Source of the DNA: Planctomycetota bacterium | GTDB lineage: Bacteria; Planctomycetota; Planctomycetia; Planctomycetales; Planctomycetaceae | Reading direction: 5' to 3' | Length of the DNA: 64,000 nucleotides | Assembly: GCA_022600195.1 (NCBI GenBank) | Contig: JAHZKX010000023.1 | Span: 109,860 to 173,859 of the forward strand | Part shown: piece after piece, positions 26,053 through 35,810 of the stretch | Layout of the letters: the number at the start of each line of letters is the position of its first letter | Position numbering within the stretch: position 1 is the stretch's first letter | Translations under genes and position numbers: made by a program | The notes under the pieces: model-generated | What the model saw: only the letters and a program-made list of their open reading frames with translations | Database searches by the model: none | What the model was told of the DNA's origin: nothing

Positions 26053-28773
26053 CTAAACTTTATGGACTTCTCTATCGAGTTCAGGTGAATTAACGCAGCT
26101 TGACTTACTGACATATGTCGCGATCAATTCAACCATGTTTTTCCGGTTGACCGGTTTGGTGAGGTAGTTGTCACATCCGGCGTCCAGACACTTTTGTCGA
26201 TCACCGCTCATGGCGTGGGCCGTTAAGGCAATGATTGGCCCATGGAAATCAGCGTCTCTTAACTGGCGTGTGGCACCATAGCCGTCCAGCACAGGCATTT
26301 GCATGTCCATGAGAATCGCGTCAAACGGAGATCCCTCCTGCATGGCTTTGGTCGCCAGTTCAATTGAAATCTGTCCATTGTTTGCCAGTGTGACGCTTGC
26401 CCCTGCCTTTTTCAGAATGAAACTGATCAGTCTTTGATTATCCGGACCGTCTTCAGTCAGCAGGATGCGCTGATTCTGAAGTGGAAATTCTGACTGTGGT
26501 TCTTTGTTGAATTCTATCGTTTTCGTTTCAGGAGTTATGCAATTTTCCAATAGCCTCACTCCATCTAACGCGCCGGTCTGAATTGTGATTGAAAACGTGC
26601 TTCCCTTTCCGACAACGCTGGTGACAGAAATTTCACCGCCCAGAAGTTTTGCCAGTCGTTTGCAGATCGTCAGCCCAAGTCCCGTTCCGCCAAATTTACG
26701 AGTCACTGAATTATCATCTTGCACAAATGGCAGGAAGAGATTTTCAATGCTATCTTCGGCAAGTCCAATACCTGAGTCGATCACATCGAACTGAATTTTT
26801 GGTTTTTGAGACTGGTCATCTAACAGGCGAGTCACAATCTGGACTGATCCCATTTCTGTAAATTTAATCGCATTGCCCACAACGTTGATGAGAATTTGTC
26901 GTAGTCGGGTAGGGTCAGAACAAATCGTTTCGGGAATCGGTCCATCAAAGCATACATTGAAAGGTAGGCCTTTCGCGGTTGCGCGCACTTTCATCAAGGA
27001 GAAGACATTATCGATGAGCGCATGTGGCGAGCAACTGATCTGTTCGACTTGAAGTTTCCCAGACTCGATTTTGGATAAGTCGAGAATATTATTAATCAGT
27101 TTCAGGAGGTATTCACCATTCTCTTTAACGGTGAGAGCGGCATCAATATCTTCTGGATGAGTGACGTTGTCCAGGATGATGTCATTGAATCCTAGTATCG
27201 CGGTCATCGGTGTTCGAATTTCGTGGCTCATATTAGCAAGAAATTCGCTTTTTGTTCGATTTGCCGTTTCTGCGACTTCTTTGGCATGCAGCAATTCTTC
27301 TTCAGCCCGTTTGCGTGAAGTGGTCTCCGTTCCATAGAGGTTGACGTAGTTCTCTTTATTAATAGGTGTCATGGTCAAGGCGTAAAATTTTTCATCCGCA
27401 TTAATTTCAATGCGTACAGAACTCGCCAAAGCAAGTGCTTTCTGACAAGGGGCATAGATAATTCCGGGCAGTGGATCGCCAACCTGCACTCCCCAGTCTT
27501 TGAGTAGAATGTTGCTCGCCGTATTTGCGTAAAGCAGGATTCCCTGAGCTGATGCGCGAAGAACCGGATTGATATTTTCGTCGGGAAAACGTGACAGTCT
27601 CTCAATTTCTCTGGATGCACGCTCCTGTTCAGAGATGTCAAGGATGATGGCAACAAACACGGGTCTCTCATCCAGTACCGATGTTTCCAGATGTACTTGC
27701 ACAGGGTACTCTGAACCATCTTTCCTGCGATGAATGGTCTTGAATTCAAAGTGGTCTTGCGTTCCCTCGATCAGAGGTGCCAGCAGTTTTGCAAAAGATT
27801 CTGGAGTTTCTTGTGGCTTGATATCAACCGGTGTCAGAGTTCGCAGCTCTTCCATGCGGTAGCCAATATTCGAGCGCGCACCTCGATTGACGTGTACGAA
27901 GTTGAGGGACTCCATGTCAAATATATAGATTTCGTTTTGTGATCGATCGAGAATATGACCAAATGCGCTTAACTCTTCGGTCTTTCGGTTTGCGATTAAG
28001 AGATCTCTGGCCTGTTGTTTTAATTCTTCGGTTTGTTGTTCCAGAATGTAATTTTTATCCAAAATCATCTGGTTGGCGGAATGTAAATCCTGAGTACGGC
28101 TTTTGACTTCTGCTTCCACATGTTCGTTCGTTGCCTCCAGCTCCGCCCGTTGGGAAGCCATCGATTTCATTTCTCTCAGACTCTGGGTAATGGCAATGAT
28201 CAGGAAAATGTCTTCAAACACGACCCAGGCGCCATGTTCGAACACGCGCCAGGGGCTCACCGTGAGAACTCCATATACTGCTTGCGGGGCAAAGAATCCG
28301 AAAGCAACATGATCGATGACAACAACCGTTGTGGCAGAAGCAAGAACACGCCAGTCTCGGTAAAAGGCAAGAAACGCCAGGGAACCAAAAATATGAAAGT
28401 GGGTTTCAATCCGACCCCCACTAAGATGGATTAGGAGGGAAGACATCAACATTTGACTGATGGCGATCACGTGGCGGGTTAAAGTCGAACCGGGACGGAA
28501 ACAGGCAAGAAAAACCGGGAATACGGTAATCAGGCCACCCAGTACAATTGCTGCGCAGACATGAATATGCGTCTCACTGGCGGACCCGATCCATGTGCGA
28601 GGAGAGAGCCAGATTGCTGTGCAGATACTGGCGAACCACTGTATTACCATCAGGCCGGCAAAAAGTCGGTCGGTTCTCTGGAAAAGTTCCTTACGATTTT
28701 TCCCGAACAGCTTCTCTGCACGTTGTGAAATGGCACGCTTCTGTGGTGTTGCTGATATTATTGTTGTGGACAT
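26053..28773 (-). CDS. Hybrid sensor histidine kinase with His-rich membrane sensor and two PAS domains
   Basis: Two-component signalling protein of 906 residues. About six membrane helices (37-200) form a sensor rich in histidines placed at helix edges: HIH at 69-71, His101, His116, HFH at 125-127, DH at 154-155 and EH at 179-180. A coiled coil (about 200-265) leads to PAS 1 (about 275-390; [13 protein letters not shown]) and a weaker PAS 2 (about 395-480). HisKA follows with [13 protein letters not shown] (phospho-acceptor near His517), then HATPase_c with [19 protein letters not shown] and [13 protein letters not shown]. The C-terminal receiver carries [10 protein letters not shown] with Asp near 823, plus the KP pair of TKPVN. 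The start overlaps the end of the upstream thioredoxin-like gene by 16 bp, so the two are co-translated. No separate response regulator is nearby. Confidence 0.93.
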   Translation of the reverse strand: MSTTIISATPQKRAISQRAEKLFGKNRKELFQRTDRLFAGLMVIQWFASICTAIWLSPRTWIGSASETHIHVCAAIVLGGLITVFPVFLACFRPGSTLTRHVIAISQMLMSSLLIHLSGGRIETHFHIFGSLAFLAFYRDWRVLASATTVVVIDHVAFGFFAPQAVYGVLTVSPWRVFEHGAWVVFEDIFLIIAITQSLREMKSMASQRAELEATNEHVEAEVKSRTQDLHSANQMILDKNYILEQQTEELKQQARDLLIANRKTEELSAFGHILDRSQNEIYIFDMESLNFVHVNRGARSNIGYRMEELRTLTPVDIKPQETPESFAKLLAPLIEGTQDHFEFKTIHRRKDGSEYPVQVHLETSVLDERPVFVAIILDISEQERASREIERLSRFPDENINPVLRASAQGILLYANTASNILLKDWGVQVGDPLPGIIYAPCQKALALASSVRIEINADEKFYALTMTPINKENYVNLYGTETTSRKRAEEELLHAKEVAETANRTKSEFLANMSHEIRTPMTAILGFNDIILDNVTHPEDIDAALTVKENGEYLLKLINNILDLSKIESGKLQVEQISCSPHALIDNVFSLMKVRATAKGLPFNVCFDGPIPETICSDPTRLRQILINVVGNAIKFTEMGSVQIVTRLLDDQSQKPKIQFDVIDSGIGLAEDSIENLFLPFVQDDNSVTRKFGGTGLGLTICKRLAKLLGGEISVTSVVGKGSTFSITIQTGALDGVRLLENCITPETKTIEFNKEPQSEFPLQNQRILLTEDGPDNQRLISFILKKAGASVTLANNGQISIELATKAMQEGSPFDAILMDMQMPVLDGYGATRQLRDADFHGPIIALTAHAMSGDRQKCLDAGCDNYLTKPVNRKNMVELIATYVSKSSCVNSPELDREVHKV

Positions 28774-29450
28774 ACTTGAGATTCCTTGCCGCTTGTTTCG
28801 TTACGGTTCTGTAAAGGACAGCCGTAAACGAATGTTTGTTTTGTTTCCGTCGTCTTGTCCATTAGAATTGCTTCAATCGCATCTCTTCCGGAATTCTCTC
28901 CTGAATGACCTCGTGATCCCGTGATGCCACCTTGAAACAGCAAACGACCATTCGCATCATAAAGCAAAACATATCCAGAGGTGGTTGATTGAAAATTCTT
29001 TGCTTCGAAGCCTTCTTGATCACTGGAAACTGATACGCCGGGAATTTTAGCCGCGGAAAACCAGAGGTCAGTTTTTTCCCATCCAGCTGAAAATTGCGCT
29101 GAGTTAAAGAACAGCACACGTGCATCAACCCGTTCGCCACAATGGGTCATCAAAAGGGACAACTCACCAATACTGGCACGAGTACAGGGGCAGCGGGGGT
29201 GTGCAAACATTAAAAGAGTGCTGCGATTATGATTGTGTTTGAGCAAACTCCGGGCGGGCCAAATTTGTGGAGACGTGGTGTTCTCTCCCGGAGTCACCTC
29301 ATACGTCCAGAGGGCCGACATTCCAATTCCCACCATACAAGTCCAGATAAGAGTCAGTACAATCAATACGATTCGGCGGTCGGCAAATCCCCGATCGGAA
29401 TCTACGGTTTGCTGTATTTTGGCGACGGTATTTGGTTCTGTTGGATTCAT
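28758..29450 (-). CDS. Membrane-anchored thioredoxin-fold protein with CPC motif
   Basis: Protein of 230 residues with one N-terminal membrane helix (about 26-48) and a periplasmic thioredoxin-like domain. [21 protein letters not shown] (about 77-97) matches the strand-motif-helix entry of TlpA/SCO-like folds, but with Cys87-Pro-Cys89 rather than CxxC. A cis-Pro-like region ([20 protein letters not shown]) and a C-terminal tail with FVYGCPL (Cys211) and Cys227 follow. The CPC spacing suggests metal or haem-related redox chemistry, or a sensor role, rather than a standard disulfide oxidase. It overlaps the histidine kinase gene, and the pair form a unit of their own. I infer that it feeds a redox signal to the kinase; direct evidence is lacking. 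Confidence 0.75.
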   Translation of the reverse strand: MNPTEPNTVAKIQQTVDSDRGFADRRIVLIVLTLIWTCMVGIGMSALWTYEVTPGENTTSPQIWPARSLLKHNHNRSTLLMFAHPRCPCTRASIGELSLLMTHCGERVDARVLFFNSAQFSAGWEKTDLWFSAAKIPGVSVSSDQEGFEAKNFQSTTSGYVLLYDANGRLLFQGGITGSRGHSGENSGRDAIEAILMDKTTETKQTFVYGCPLQNRNETSGKESQVCPQQ

Positions 29451-30124
29451 AATGATCTGTATTGAAGTAAAAAATTTTTATTCGAATTGGAATACACAGT
29501 TTTGTCGAGTGCGAATGGCAACAAGGATGGTTAATAAATTGCTTTGTTCTGCTCGGGTATTTACAAGACAATTTCAACTTGTCAAATTTGCTGACAGGTA
29601 ATGTATGACAACAATAGGTTGCATTTTGGCAACACTGTGGCAAATAAGCTTAAAATGAGAATTGATTTGGATGGAATTCAATGGCCTCTGTGATGAGGCC
29701 TTACAACCCTCAGAAAGAACCGCAACGAGGGAGGGTTTACCATGAATGTGAAAAGCGCACGCCTTTCTTTGAAAGGTTTAGAAAAGGGATGCAACCGCAG
29801 ATAGCGTGAGTCTTTTTCCTCTTCTACGAATAAGTACACCATCAAAATTACGAAGCTGAATTGATGCCTGTTGACGATGGTCATCGCCGTGTTTGTTTCA
29901 ACGGGGCAATTGATTTTTCTGACACGGTTTCTCTGATCAGAAAAAATCATGATGCGCATGGCAGGTTCTTTTCCGTTGACTTCCATTTGCTAAGAGAAAA
30001 GACTGATGTTAAGGTTTAAGTAATCGGTAATCCTCCAGAATTTGACAGTCAGGTGCTGACAGGGCACGCTCGCAAAAATCACTCTCCTAACAAGCTTCAC
30101 TTTGTTCTGCGAAATGAAAATCTG
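29451..30124. other. Intergenic region, no convincing gene
   Basis: About 670 bp. It contains several small inverted repeats on the plus strand: GTTGC/GCAAC (near 29610-29625), GGCCTC/GAGGCC (29683-29688 with 29695-29700) and CCTTTC/GAAAGG (near 29762-29776). None has a T tract. Open frames here are short and have atypical composition, so none is called. The region should carry the promoter of the thioredoxin/kinase unit (minus) and of the acetamidase-like gene (plus). Confidence 0.5.
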
Positions 30125-31042
30125 ATGCAACGCATTTTACGCGAAAATACAACCGCCTTTTTTTCTGGTCACGTGGATCCTGTGATCACAGTAAGTCCGG
30201 GAGAAACGTTCCTCATTGAAACGGAAGATTCCCGAGGTGGGCGTACCAGACAACCCGACCAATGCACGCCGGAATCGCTGCGCAGCATGCGGCAACAGGG
30301 GTATGTCTCTAATCCGGTGATGGGTCCCATTTTTGTAGAAGGAGCCCAGCCGGGCGATACACTGGCCGTTGAGATTCACGAGATGAAATGTGATTCACAG
30401 GGTTATTATGGCTATTGGCCTTTCGAGCAAAATCTGCAGGATATCATTGAGGAACCGGTGACACGCCTGGTAAAGATTATCGAGAACAATGTCGTGTATT
30501 CGTTTCAGGCAGGGGGAAAAACGCATGAGCTGAGGCTGCCCGTTTCACCGGTCATTGGTACGATTGGAACCGCTCCCCGAGAGGAAGTGGTCTACACGTA
30601 TCACACGGGAACGCATGGGGGGAATCTGGATGTTCCGGAAATCGGCCCCGGTAGCACGATTTATTTACCTGTCGCTGTGGAAGGAGCGTATTTAGCCTTA
30701 GGCGATTGCCATGCGCGCCAGGGAGATGGCGAATTGAGCGCGATCGAAATGCGGTCGGAGGTCACGTTATCCGTACGAGTGCTTAAAAACTGGACTCAGC
30801 AACAAACGTGGTTACGTGCCGAGACTGAGGATGAGCTGCTTACGATAGCCTGTGATCGCCCCCTGGAATCAGCACAGTGGCTGGCGATTCGGGAGATGAT
30901 TTCCTGGCTGGAAGAACGTCAGGGATGGACGAAAAGTGAAGCACGCGAATTTCTGAGTATCGCCAGCGATGTCAAGCCGGGACAATCTCTGGCCGGACCG
31001 TATTCGATGCGCGTACTCGTTCCCAAAAAATTGTTGCCTTAA
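30125..31042 (+). CDS. Acetamidase/formamidase family protein
   Basis: Predicted amide hydrolase of the FmdA/AmdA family, 305 residues. The ATG (MQRILRENTTAFFSGHVDPVITVSPGETF) matches the family N terminus; an in-frame GTG 24 codons upstream is possible. Visible blocks are NPVMGPIFVEGAQPGDTLAVEIHEM, the central THGGNLDVPEIGPGSTIYLPV, and GALALGD-type AYLALGDCHARQGDGELS, which contains the His/Glu residues thought to bind metal. The C-terminal DVKPGQSLAGPYSMRVLVPKKLL ends the fold. It converges on the sugar-acid cluster, and only 19 bp separate the two stop codons. It may release ammonia and a carboxylate from a simple amide; the link to its neighbours is unproven. Confidence 0.88.
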   Translation: MQRILRENTTAFFSGHVDPVITVSPGETFLIETEDSRGGRTRQPDQCTPESLRSMRQQGYVSNPVMGPIFVEGAQPGDTLAVEIHEMKCDSQGYYGYWPFEQNLQDIIEEPVTRLVKIIENNVVYSFQAGGKTHELRLPVSPVIGTIGTAPREEVVYTYHTGTHGGNLDVPEIGPGSTIYLPVAVEGAYLALGDCHARQGDGELSAIEMRSEVTLSVRVLKNWTQQQTWLRAETEDELLTIACDRPLESAQWLAIREMISWLEERQGWTKSEAREFLSIASDVKPGQSLAGPYSMRVLVPKKLLP

Positions 31043-31080
31043 AAAAAACGGGATCACTGAATCAACCGGCAATCAGTGAT
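31041..31080 (-). terminator. Rho-independent terminator of the sugar-acid operon
   Basis: On the minus strand ATCACTGA pairs with TCAGTGAT, with further G:C pairs at the base across one mismatch, and is followed by CG and eight T. The stem's 5' arm lies inside the last codons of the DapA-like gene and the stop codon falls in the loop. Confidence 0.8.
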
Positions 31081-31979
31081 TCCTCTCTCTCCAGAATCGG
31101 TCGCAACAGTTGTTCGATTTCCTGACGCTCTTCAGGCGTTAACTGACGTTGGGGAGGCCGCGCGGAACCAAAGTCGTAACCGGCCACCTGCATGCCATAC
31201 TTTAACATGCTGATACTGTAGCTCTCTCCACAACGTGCGCGAAAATGTTCAATGGGCAAAATGGTACGCTGCAACGACATCGCTTCGGCAAAATTCTGAT
31301 CCACCAAAGCCGCATGCAGGGCCAGCACCAGTCGAGGGCAAAGATTGACTGCGCCAGAAGTGAAACCCGTCGCACCAGCCAGCATGTAATATGGGGTGAA
31401 TCGTTCTGCGGAACCACAGAGCCATTCACACTCTTCGGTGCTCTGATCCATCACGGATTGAAACTGATCGAGTTGATTCACCGCATATTTCACTCCCGCG
31501 ATGTATTTGTCGGCAGCCAGTTTCAGCAGCAATGCGTCGCTGGGAATATCTCGTGTTTTATAGATGATCAGGGAAGCCTGCGTCTCTTTTATCAGGCGTT
31601 CATAGTAGTCGGCGGCGCCGGAATCACTGAGATACGGGTGTGTCAAAGGCATGACTAACAACCCCGCAGCACCGCGTTTGATCGACTCTTGTGCCAGCGA
31701 AATGGCATCTCCGATCGCGCCACTCACGGGCGCCAGAATCAATGCATCCGATCCCGCTGCCTGACAGGTGACAGCCACGATTTCCACAATTTCTGATTGT
31801 GAGAGGCTATGGAACTCGCTTGTACCAGCCGCCGGCAGAAATACACGGATGCCGGCATCATACATTCCCTGAATGTGTCGGGCATAAAGGTCAAAGTTGA
31901 CTTGATCCCGTTGATCATAGGGGGTCAATGGAACCGCGTGAACCGTTCGTAAATCAGAACCGGATATCAACTGCGACAT
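31062..31979 (-). CDS. DapA-like class I aldolase/lyase (dihydrodipicolinate synthase family)
   Basis: TIM-barrel Schiff-base enzyme of 305 residues. Family marks are PLTPYDQRDQVN, LPAAGTSEFHSLSQSEIVEIV (variant of the GTTGE carboxylate site), LLVMPLTHPYLS, the Tyr of LIIYKTRDIP and the Schiff-base Lys in YIAGVKYAVNQ. In this superfamily such genes include 5-dehydro-4-deoxyglucarate dehydratase and 2-keto-3-deoxy-acid aldolases. The cluster around it (MFS carrier, amidohydrolase, enolase-superfamily enzyme) favours breakdown of a sugar acid or lactone over lysine synthesis. It is the last gene of that operon, 31 bp behind the enolase-type gene, and its 3' end forms part of a terminator. Confidence 0.87.
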   Translation of the reverse strand: MSQLISGSDLRTVHAVPLTPYDQRDQVNFDLYARHIQGMYDAGIRVFLPAAGTSEFHSLSQSEIVEIVAVTCQAAGSDALILAPVSGAIGDAISLAQESIKRGAAGLLVMPLTHPYLSDSGAADYYERLIKETQASLIIYKTRDIPSDALLLKLAADKYIAGVKYAVNQLDQFQSVMDQSTEECEWLCGSAERFTPYYMLAGATGFTSGAVNLCPRLVLALHAALVDQNFAEAMSLQRTILPIEHFRARCGESYSISMLKYGMQVAGYDFGSARPPQRQLTPEERQEIEQLLRPILEREESLIAG

Positions 31980-32010
31980 GAGATCACCTTAAAATGTTCA
32001 AAGAGGGAGT

Positions 32011-33129
32011 TCAGACATCGGTGCGCCACTGCTTTAACTGATCTTCATCAAGCTCCACTCCCAATCCGGGCGCGGTGGGCAATGTAGCGACGAGGGGTCC
32101 CAGCGACAATGGTTGCTGAATCAGATCCGCTTCATGGAACAATGGACCCAGACAGTCAGCAGGAAAACGTTCGCTGTTGATCACTTTCATCGCCGCTGCA
32201 ACGTGCAGCATGGCGGCACTGCCGATACCCAGTTCCAGATTGCTTCCAATCGAGCAGGTTAGCCCGGCCGCTTCCGCCAGATGGCAAATGGCAATGCTCC
32301 GCGAAATTCCTCCGTTTTTACCGGGGTAAATACTGAGAATATCTGCAGAACGCTGTCGACAAATTTCCCAGGCATCCCCGACAGAAAACACGCTTTCGTC
32401 GGCCATCAGAGGAATTGAAGTGAACTTGCGCAGTTCTACCCAGGCATCATGTTGACCGATTTGAATGGGTTGTTCGCAAAACGCCAGATCAAACTTCTCT
32501 ATTTGAGCCAACGCCGCACAGGCCGTACTGAAATCCCAGCCACAGTTGGCATCCACGCCCATGCAGATGTCAGGACCAGTTGTCTGTCTCACAATGTTCA
32601 GGCGTTCGAGATCGCTTTCCAGATCGAGGCCGACTTTGACTTTCAAACTGGTAAAGCCTTGATCGAGAAAATATTGGGTGAGTTCGACTGTTTTTTCTGG
32701 TGAAAACGCACCGATGACTGTCTTGACGGGAATCGAATCGCGCACTTTTCCACCCAGGAGATCATACACGGGTAGGCCGACTGCCTTGCCGGACAAATCC
32801 CACAGCGCCATTTCGACGGCTGCTTTGGTAAACGGATTCAGTTTGATGACTCGATCCATTTTTAGTAGCGCGACATTGATATTCAACGGATCTTCGCCAA
32901 CGAGAGCAGGCGCGATGAGTTGATTGATGGCTGTCAGACAGCTTTCGCTGGTTTCGCCGCTCCAGCGTGGTGCCAGTGTCGCTTCCCCCAGTCCACACAA
33001 GCCTTCATTCGTATGGACCCGAACGATAACATAAGGAGAATCGACGTGTTCTCCATGCGCGGTCTTGGTCGTCAGAAAAGGTTTCAAAGGAACCTTGACG
33101 GGAATGGCTTCAATCTCAGTAATGATCAT
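32011..33129 (-). CDS. Enolase-superfamily enzyme, muconate-lactonizing subgroup
   Basis: Protein of 372 residues in the mandelate racemase/muconate lactonizing enzyme family. The catalytic pattern is the KxK pair in FTSLKVKVG, metal ligands Asp (GVDANCGW), Glu (FCEQP) and Asp/Glu (MADES), and the C-terminal Lys in YPGKNGG. A Lys rather than a His at the end of the barrel puts it in the MLE subgroup (cycloisomerases, epimerases, syn-dehydratases) rather than the MR subgroup. It lies between the amidohydrolase and the DapA-like gene on the same strand with gaps of about 30 bp. Together they suggest lactone opening, dehydration or epimerisation, then cleavage of an acid sugar. Exact substrate unknown. 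Confidence 0.9.
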   Translation of the reverse strand: MIITEIEAIPVKVPLKPFLTTKTAHGEHVDSPYVIVRVHTNEGLCGLGEATLAPRWSGETSESCLTAINQLIAPALVGEDPLNINVALLKMDRVIKLNPFTKAAVEMALWDLSGKAVGLPVYDLLGGKVRDSIPVKTVIGAFSPEKTVELTQYFLDQGFTSLKVKVGLDLESDLERLNIVRQTTGPDICMGVDANCGWDFSTACAALAQIEKFDLAFCEQPIQIGQHDAWVELRKFTSIPLMADESVFSVGDAWEICRQRSADILSIYPGKNGGISRSIAICHLAEAAGLTCSIGSNLELGIGSAAMLHVAAAMKVINSERFPADCLGPLFHEADLIQQPLSLGPLVATLPTAPGLGVELDEDQLKQWRTDV

Positions 33130-33155
33130 GGTGTCTTACCAGCGCCAATTATGGT

Positions 33156-34061
33156 TTACAGTCCTAACTCCTCAGGAGGCAGAACCTGTTTCCAGTTTTC
33201 ATAAATAATGCGGTCTATCACTTCCTGCGGAAATTGGGGGAACGCGGTGCCTTCCACAACCTGATTGACTTTATTCAAACCGGAGACGACCTGCTCCGGT
33301 GTGGCAGACGGAAAATCAGAACCGAAAATCAGTTTGTCTTCCACACCATATTCCAGTGCGGTCATAAAAGCCTGATAGTGTCTCAGCGGTCGATAATGCA
33401 AGGCCGACACATTGGAATACAAATTGGGGTGTTTGCGAATCAACACCACGCATTCGGTTTCCCAGGGATGTCCCATATGCGAAATAATGATTCGCAAATC
33501 AGGGCAGGCGACGGCGATGTCTTCCAGTTGTATCGGGTTCGAGTACTTCAAAGGACCCGTGCGAACGAAAGAAGTTCCCTGATGAATGTTAATCGGTATA
33601 TTCAATGCTTCCGCTTTTTTAAACAGTGGCAGGTGTTTGGGGTCCTGCGGATTCCAGTTTTGATAAATGGGAGAGACTTTCAGTCCACGCATTCCCAAAT
33701 TTTCAACGTAGTGCGTCAGTTGATCAACACAGTCGGCATCGTTGGGGTCGACGGAACACCAGGCGATGAAGCGGTCGGAATGTTCTTTGGCAAAGTTGGC
33801 AATCAATTCCTGATCGCAGTTGATGCCACAAAAGGGGGCTTTGATGCCAAATACAATCACCTTCGCGCAATTTTTTGTGGCTTCCAATAACGTTTCCGGC
33901 GTCGAGTCGAACGCATTTTGTTCATCGCGATCTGATCCCGCAAAATAGACGTCGGCAGATCGCTTCATCTTTGCTTTTTTCGCAGCCCAGGCGAATTCCA
34001 CAAATTCATCGGACAGATGGTCGGGATACCACATTAAATTCGTATGCGTGTCAATCAGCAT
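33156..34061 (-). CDS. Amidohydrolase-2 family protein, HxN variant
   Basis: TIM-barrel amidohydrolase of 301 residues related to ACMS decarboxylases and lactonases. The ATG of MLIDTHTNLMWYP is used because the family starts with this strand; the upstream in-frame extension opens only with TTG. The first motif reads D-T-H-T-N, where the family normally has HxH, so the second metal histidine is replaced by Asn. The remaining ligands are present: INIHQGTSF, ISHMGHPWE and FGSDFPSATPEQ (His, His, Asp). The change could mean a different metal use or loss of activity. It lies 26 bp upstream of the enolase-type gene, and a lactonase-like or decarboxylase role in the cluster fits. Confidence 0.83.
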   Translation of the reverse strand: MLIDTHTNLMWYPDHLSDEFVEFAWAAKKAKMKRSADVYFAGSDRDEQNAFDSTPETLLEATKNCAKVIVFGIKAPFCGINCDQELIANFAKEHSDRFIAWCSVDPNDADCVDQLTHYVENLGMRGLKVSPIYQNWNPQDPKHLPLFKKAEALNIPINIHQGTSFVRTGPLKYSNPIQLEDIAVACPDLRIIISHMGHPWETECVVLIRKHPNLYSNVSALHYRPLRHYQAFMTALEYGVEDKLIFGSDFPSATPEQVVSGLNKVNQVVEGTAFPQFPQEVIDRIIYENWKQVLPPEELGL

Positions 34062-34219
34062 GGTCGGTCTGTTTCCATGTGCGGAGGAATCATCATTCAA
34101 AGTCTCTCTTTAGTCTATAAAAAACAGCCCGCCTGTCAAAGGACCGAAAGGCGCAATCTCTGGAGGGGCAGTTTTTCTCTGCTGAATGACTTTGTCTGAC
34201 AACCATCTGTAGAAAATAA

Positions 34220-35539
34220 TTATTCGGAGAGTCTTTGATCCGGGTCGATACAGGCCCAGCACAGCGTAGCCAGGAGATAAATCCCTGTGAACAGAAACAG
34301 CACCAGATTCCAGTTGGGAACTTCCATGCTCTTTATATACTCAAAGAGTCTTCCGACAACGATAGGTGAGGAATACGCGCCGATCACGCCGGCCATATTC
34401 ATCGTGGCAATGACAATTGAGGTCCGAGTGCCGCCGAGATCCATCGAAGTTACCCAGGCCGACGGATTCCCGATTCCGGAAAGAAATGTTCCCACCACAA
34501 TCAGATAGACGGCCAGAGTGGGATCAAGCCAGGCAGACAACAAAATACAAAGCGCACACAGCAGGTGAGACACAACACACAATAACGATCGACTGGAATA
34601 TTTATTGCCGGTTCGTTTGTAAATGACATCAATCAGTTTTCCGCCCGTCAAAGTCCCCAGGACTACGCCCATTAACGTGAGCATGGTTAACAGACCGGCT
34701 TCTTTGATCGAAGCGCCACTCGAATTTTGCAGGTAAGTCGGATACCAGGTGATAAAAAAGGCATATCCAAAAGCGCGAAAAATCGATTGGAGACAGAAAA
34801 ACCACACACTTCGATTGGTAAACATCTCCAGAGCAACGGAACTCTTTTTTTCGGGCGCCGTTTCGTCCGGCAGCGGCTCTGATTTCTCTGGCTGGCCAAT
34901 CAATTCGACTTCGGCTGAATTCGTGTAAGGATGGTTGGCAGGGCGATCTCGAAAGTAAAGAAAAAACAGAATTGCCCAGCAGACCGAAAAAATGCTGAAT
35001 AAAATCAAAGGCACACGCCAGCCAAAAGGTTCAATCATCACCGCCGTCAATCCAGTGGCTATTACACTGCCGACCGACATGAAACTTCCCATCAGGGAAC
35101 TGGCGGTTCCCCGTTGAGATTCGGGGATCCAGTTTTTAATCACCTGGGCAGAGCAGGGGACCATTCCCGCCTGTGCCAGACCCAGCAGAAAGCGTGAAAA
35201 CCAGATAAAGCCCAGTGAGTAGGCAACCGCCGTCAAAACATTGGCAAGTGCGGACATCAGTTGCAGCAGAGGCAGTGCAATTCGGTTGCCCCACTTTTGT
35301 CCCAGCAGGCCGCCGGGAATCTGGAAAAAGAAATAACCCGCGAAAAAAACGGCCAGGACATGCCCCATATCGGCATCGTTTATGGACAAATCGGTTTGAA
35401 TTGGTATGACCATCGGTGAGATACCCGCCCGTGGTAAATAGGCGAGCAGGAAACCGAGACCTAGCGAAGCTACAACCAGAAAGCGAATATTCGTTGGTTG
35501 GGAGTGAAGGGCATCATGGTTTTCAGAGTCCAGACTCAT
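34220..35539 (-). CDS. MFS transporter, anion:cation symporter type
   Basis: Major facilitator of 439 residues with twelve predicted membrane helices and a longer cytoplasmic loop (about 205-235) between the halves. N-terminal RAGISPMVIPIQTDLSINDADMG and GYFFFQIPGGLLGQKWGNR resemble the hexuronate/glucarate (ACS) branch, where R in helix 1 and the GG-x-D/G-R/K loop are typical; WIPESQRGTASSLMGSF is another family block. It is the first gene of the minus-strand operon that continues with amidohydrolase, enolase-type and DapA-like genes, so it is the likely uptake system for their acidic substrate. Confidence 0.9.
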   Translation of the reverse strand: MSLDSENHDALHSQPTNIRFLVVASLGLGFLLAYLPRAGISPMVIPIQTDLSINDADMGHVLAVFFAGYFFFQIPGGLLGQKWGNRIALPLLQLMSALANVLTAVAYSLGFIWFSRFLLGLAQAGMVPCSAQVIKNWIPESQRGTASSLMGSFMSVGSVIATGLTAVMIEPFGWRVPLILFSIFSVCWAILFFLYFRDRPANHPYTNSAEVELIGQPEKSEPLPDETAPEKKSSVALEMFTNRSVWFFCLQSIFRAFGYAFFITWYPTYLQNSSGASIKEAGLLTMLTLMGVVLGTLTGGKLIDVIYKRTGNKYSSRSLLCVVSHLLCALCILLSAWLDPTLAVYLIVVGTFLSGIGNPSAWVTSMDLGGTRTSIVIATMNMAGVIGAYSSPIVVGRLFEYIKSMEVPNWNLVLFLFTGIYLLATLCWACIDPDQRLSE

Positions 35540-35810
35540 CGACGATGATCCCCGAGAAAGATGGCATGAAAGGTGGAAAGCTTGAGTATCTCACACTTGT
35601 ATCTAAGCGTTGGTTCAAAAAGAAACGCAATAAACCAACGTGTTTCAGACTCGCCTATGTTACGTGATCCCGAATCGGTTTGCCATAGTCAATTTCGAAA
35701 CGCTGCCGACTTGAAGGAATCGTTTCTCGCTCTAAACAAAGACAAAATTAATGGAGGGGTTGATAATTGAGCTTGCCATTGGAATCACGTTCAAGCATTC
35801 CAACATTTTC

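Noticed and set aside
29678..29986. Minus-strand open frame of about 100 codons
   Set aside because: No Shine-Dalgarno, no domain, no neighbour logic; composition unlike nearby genes.
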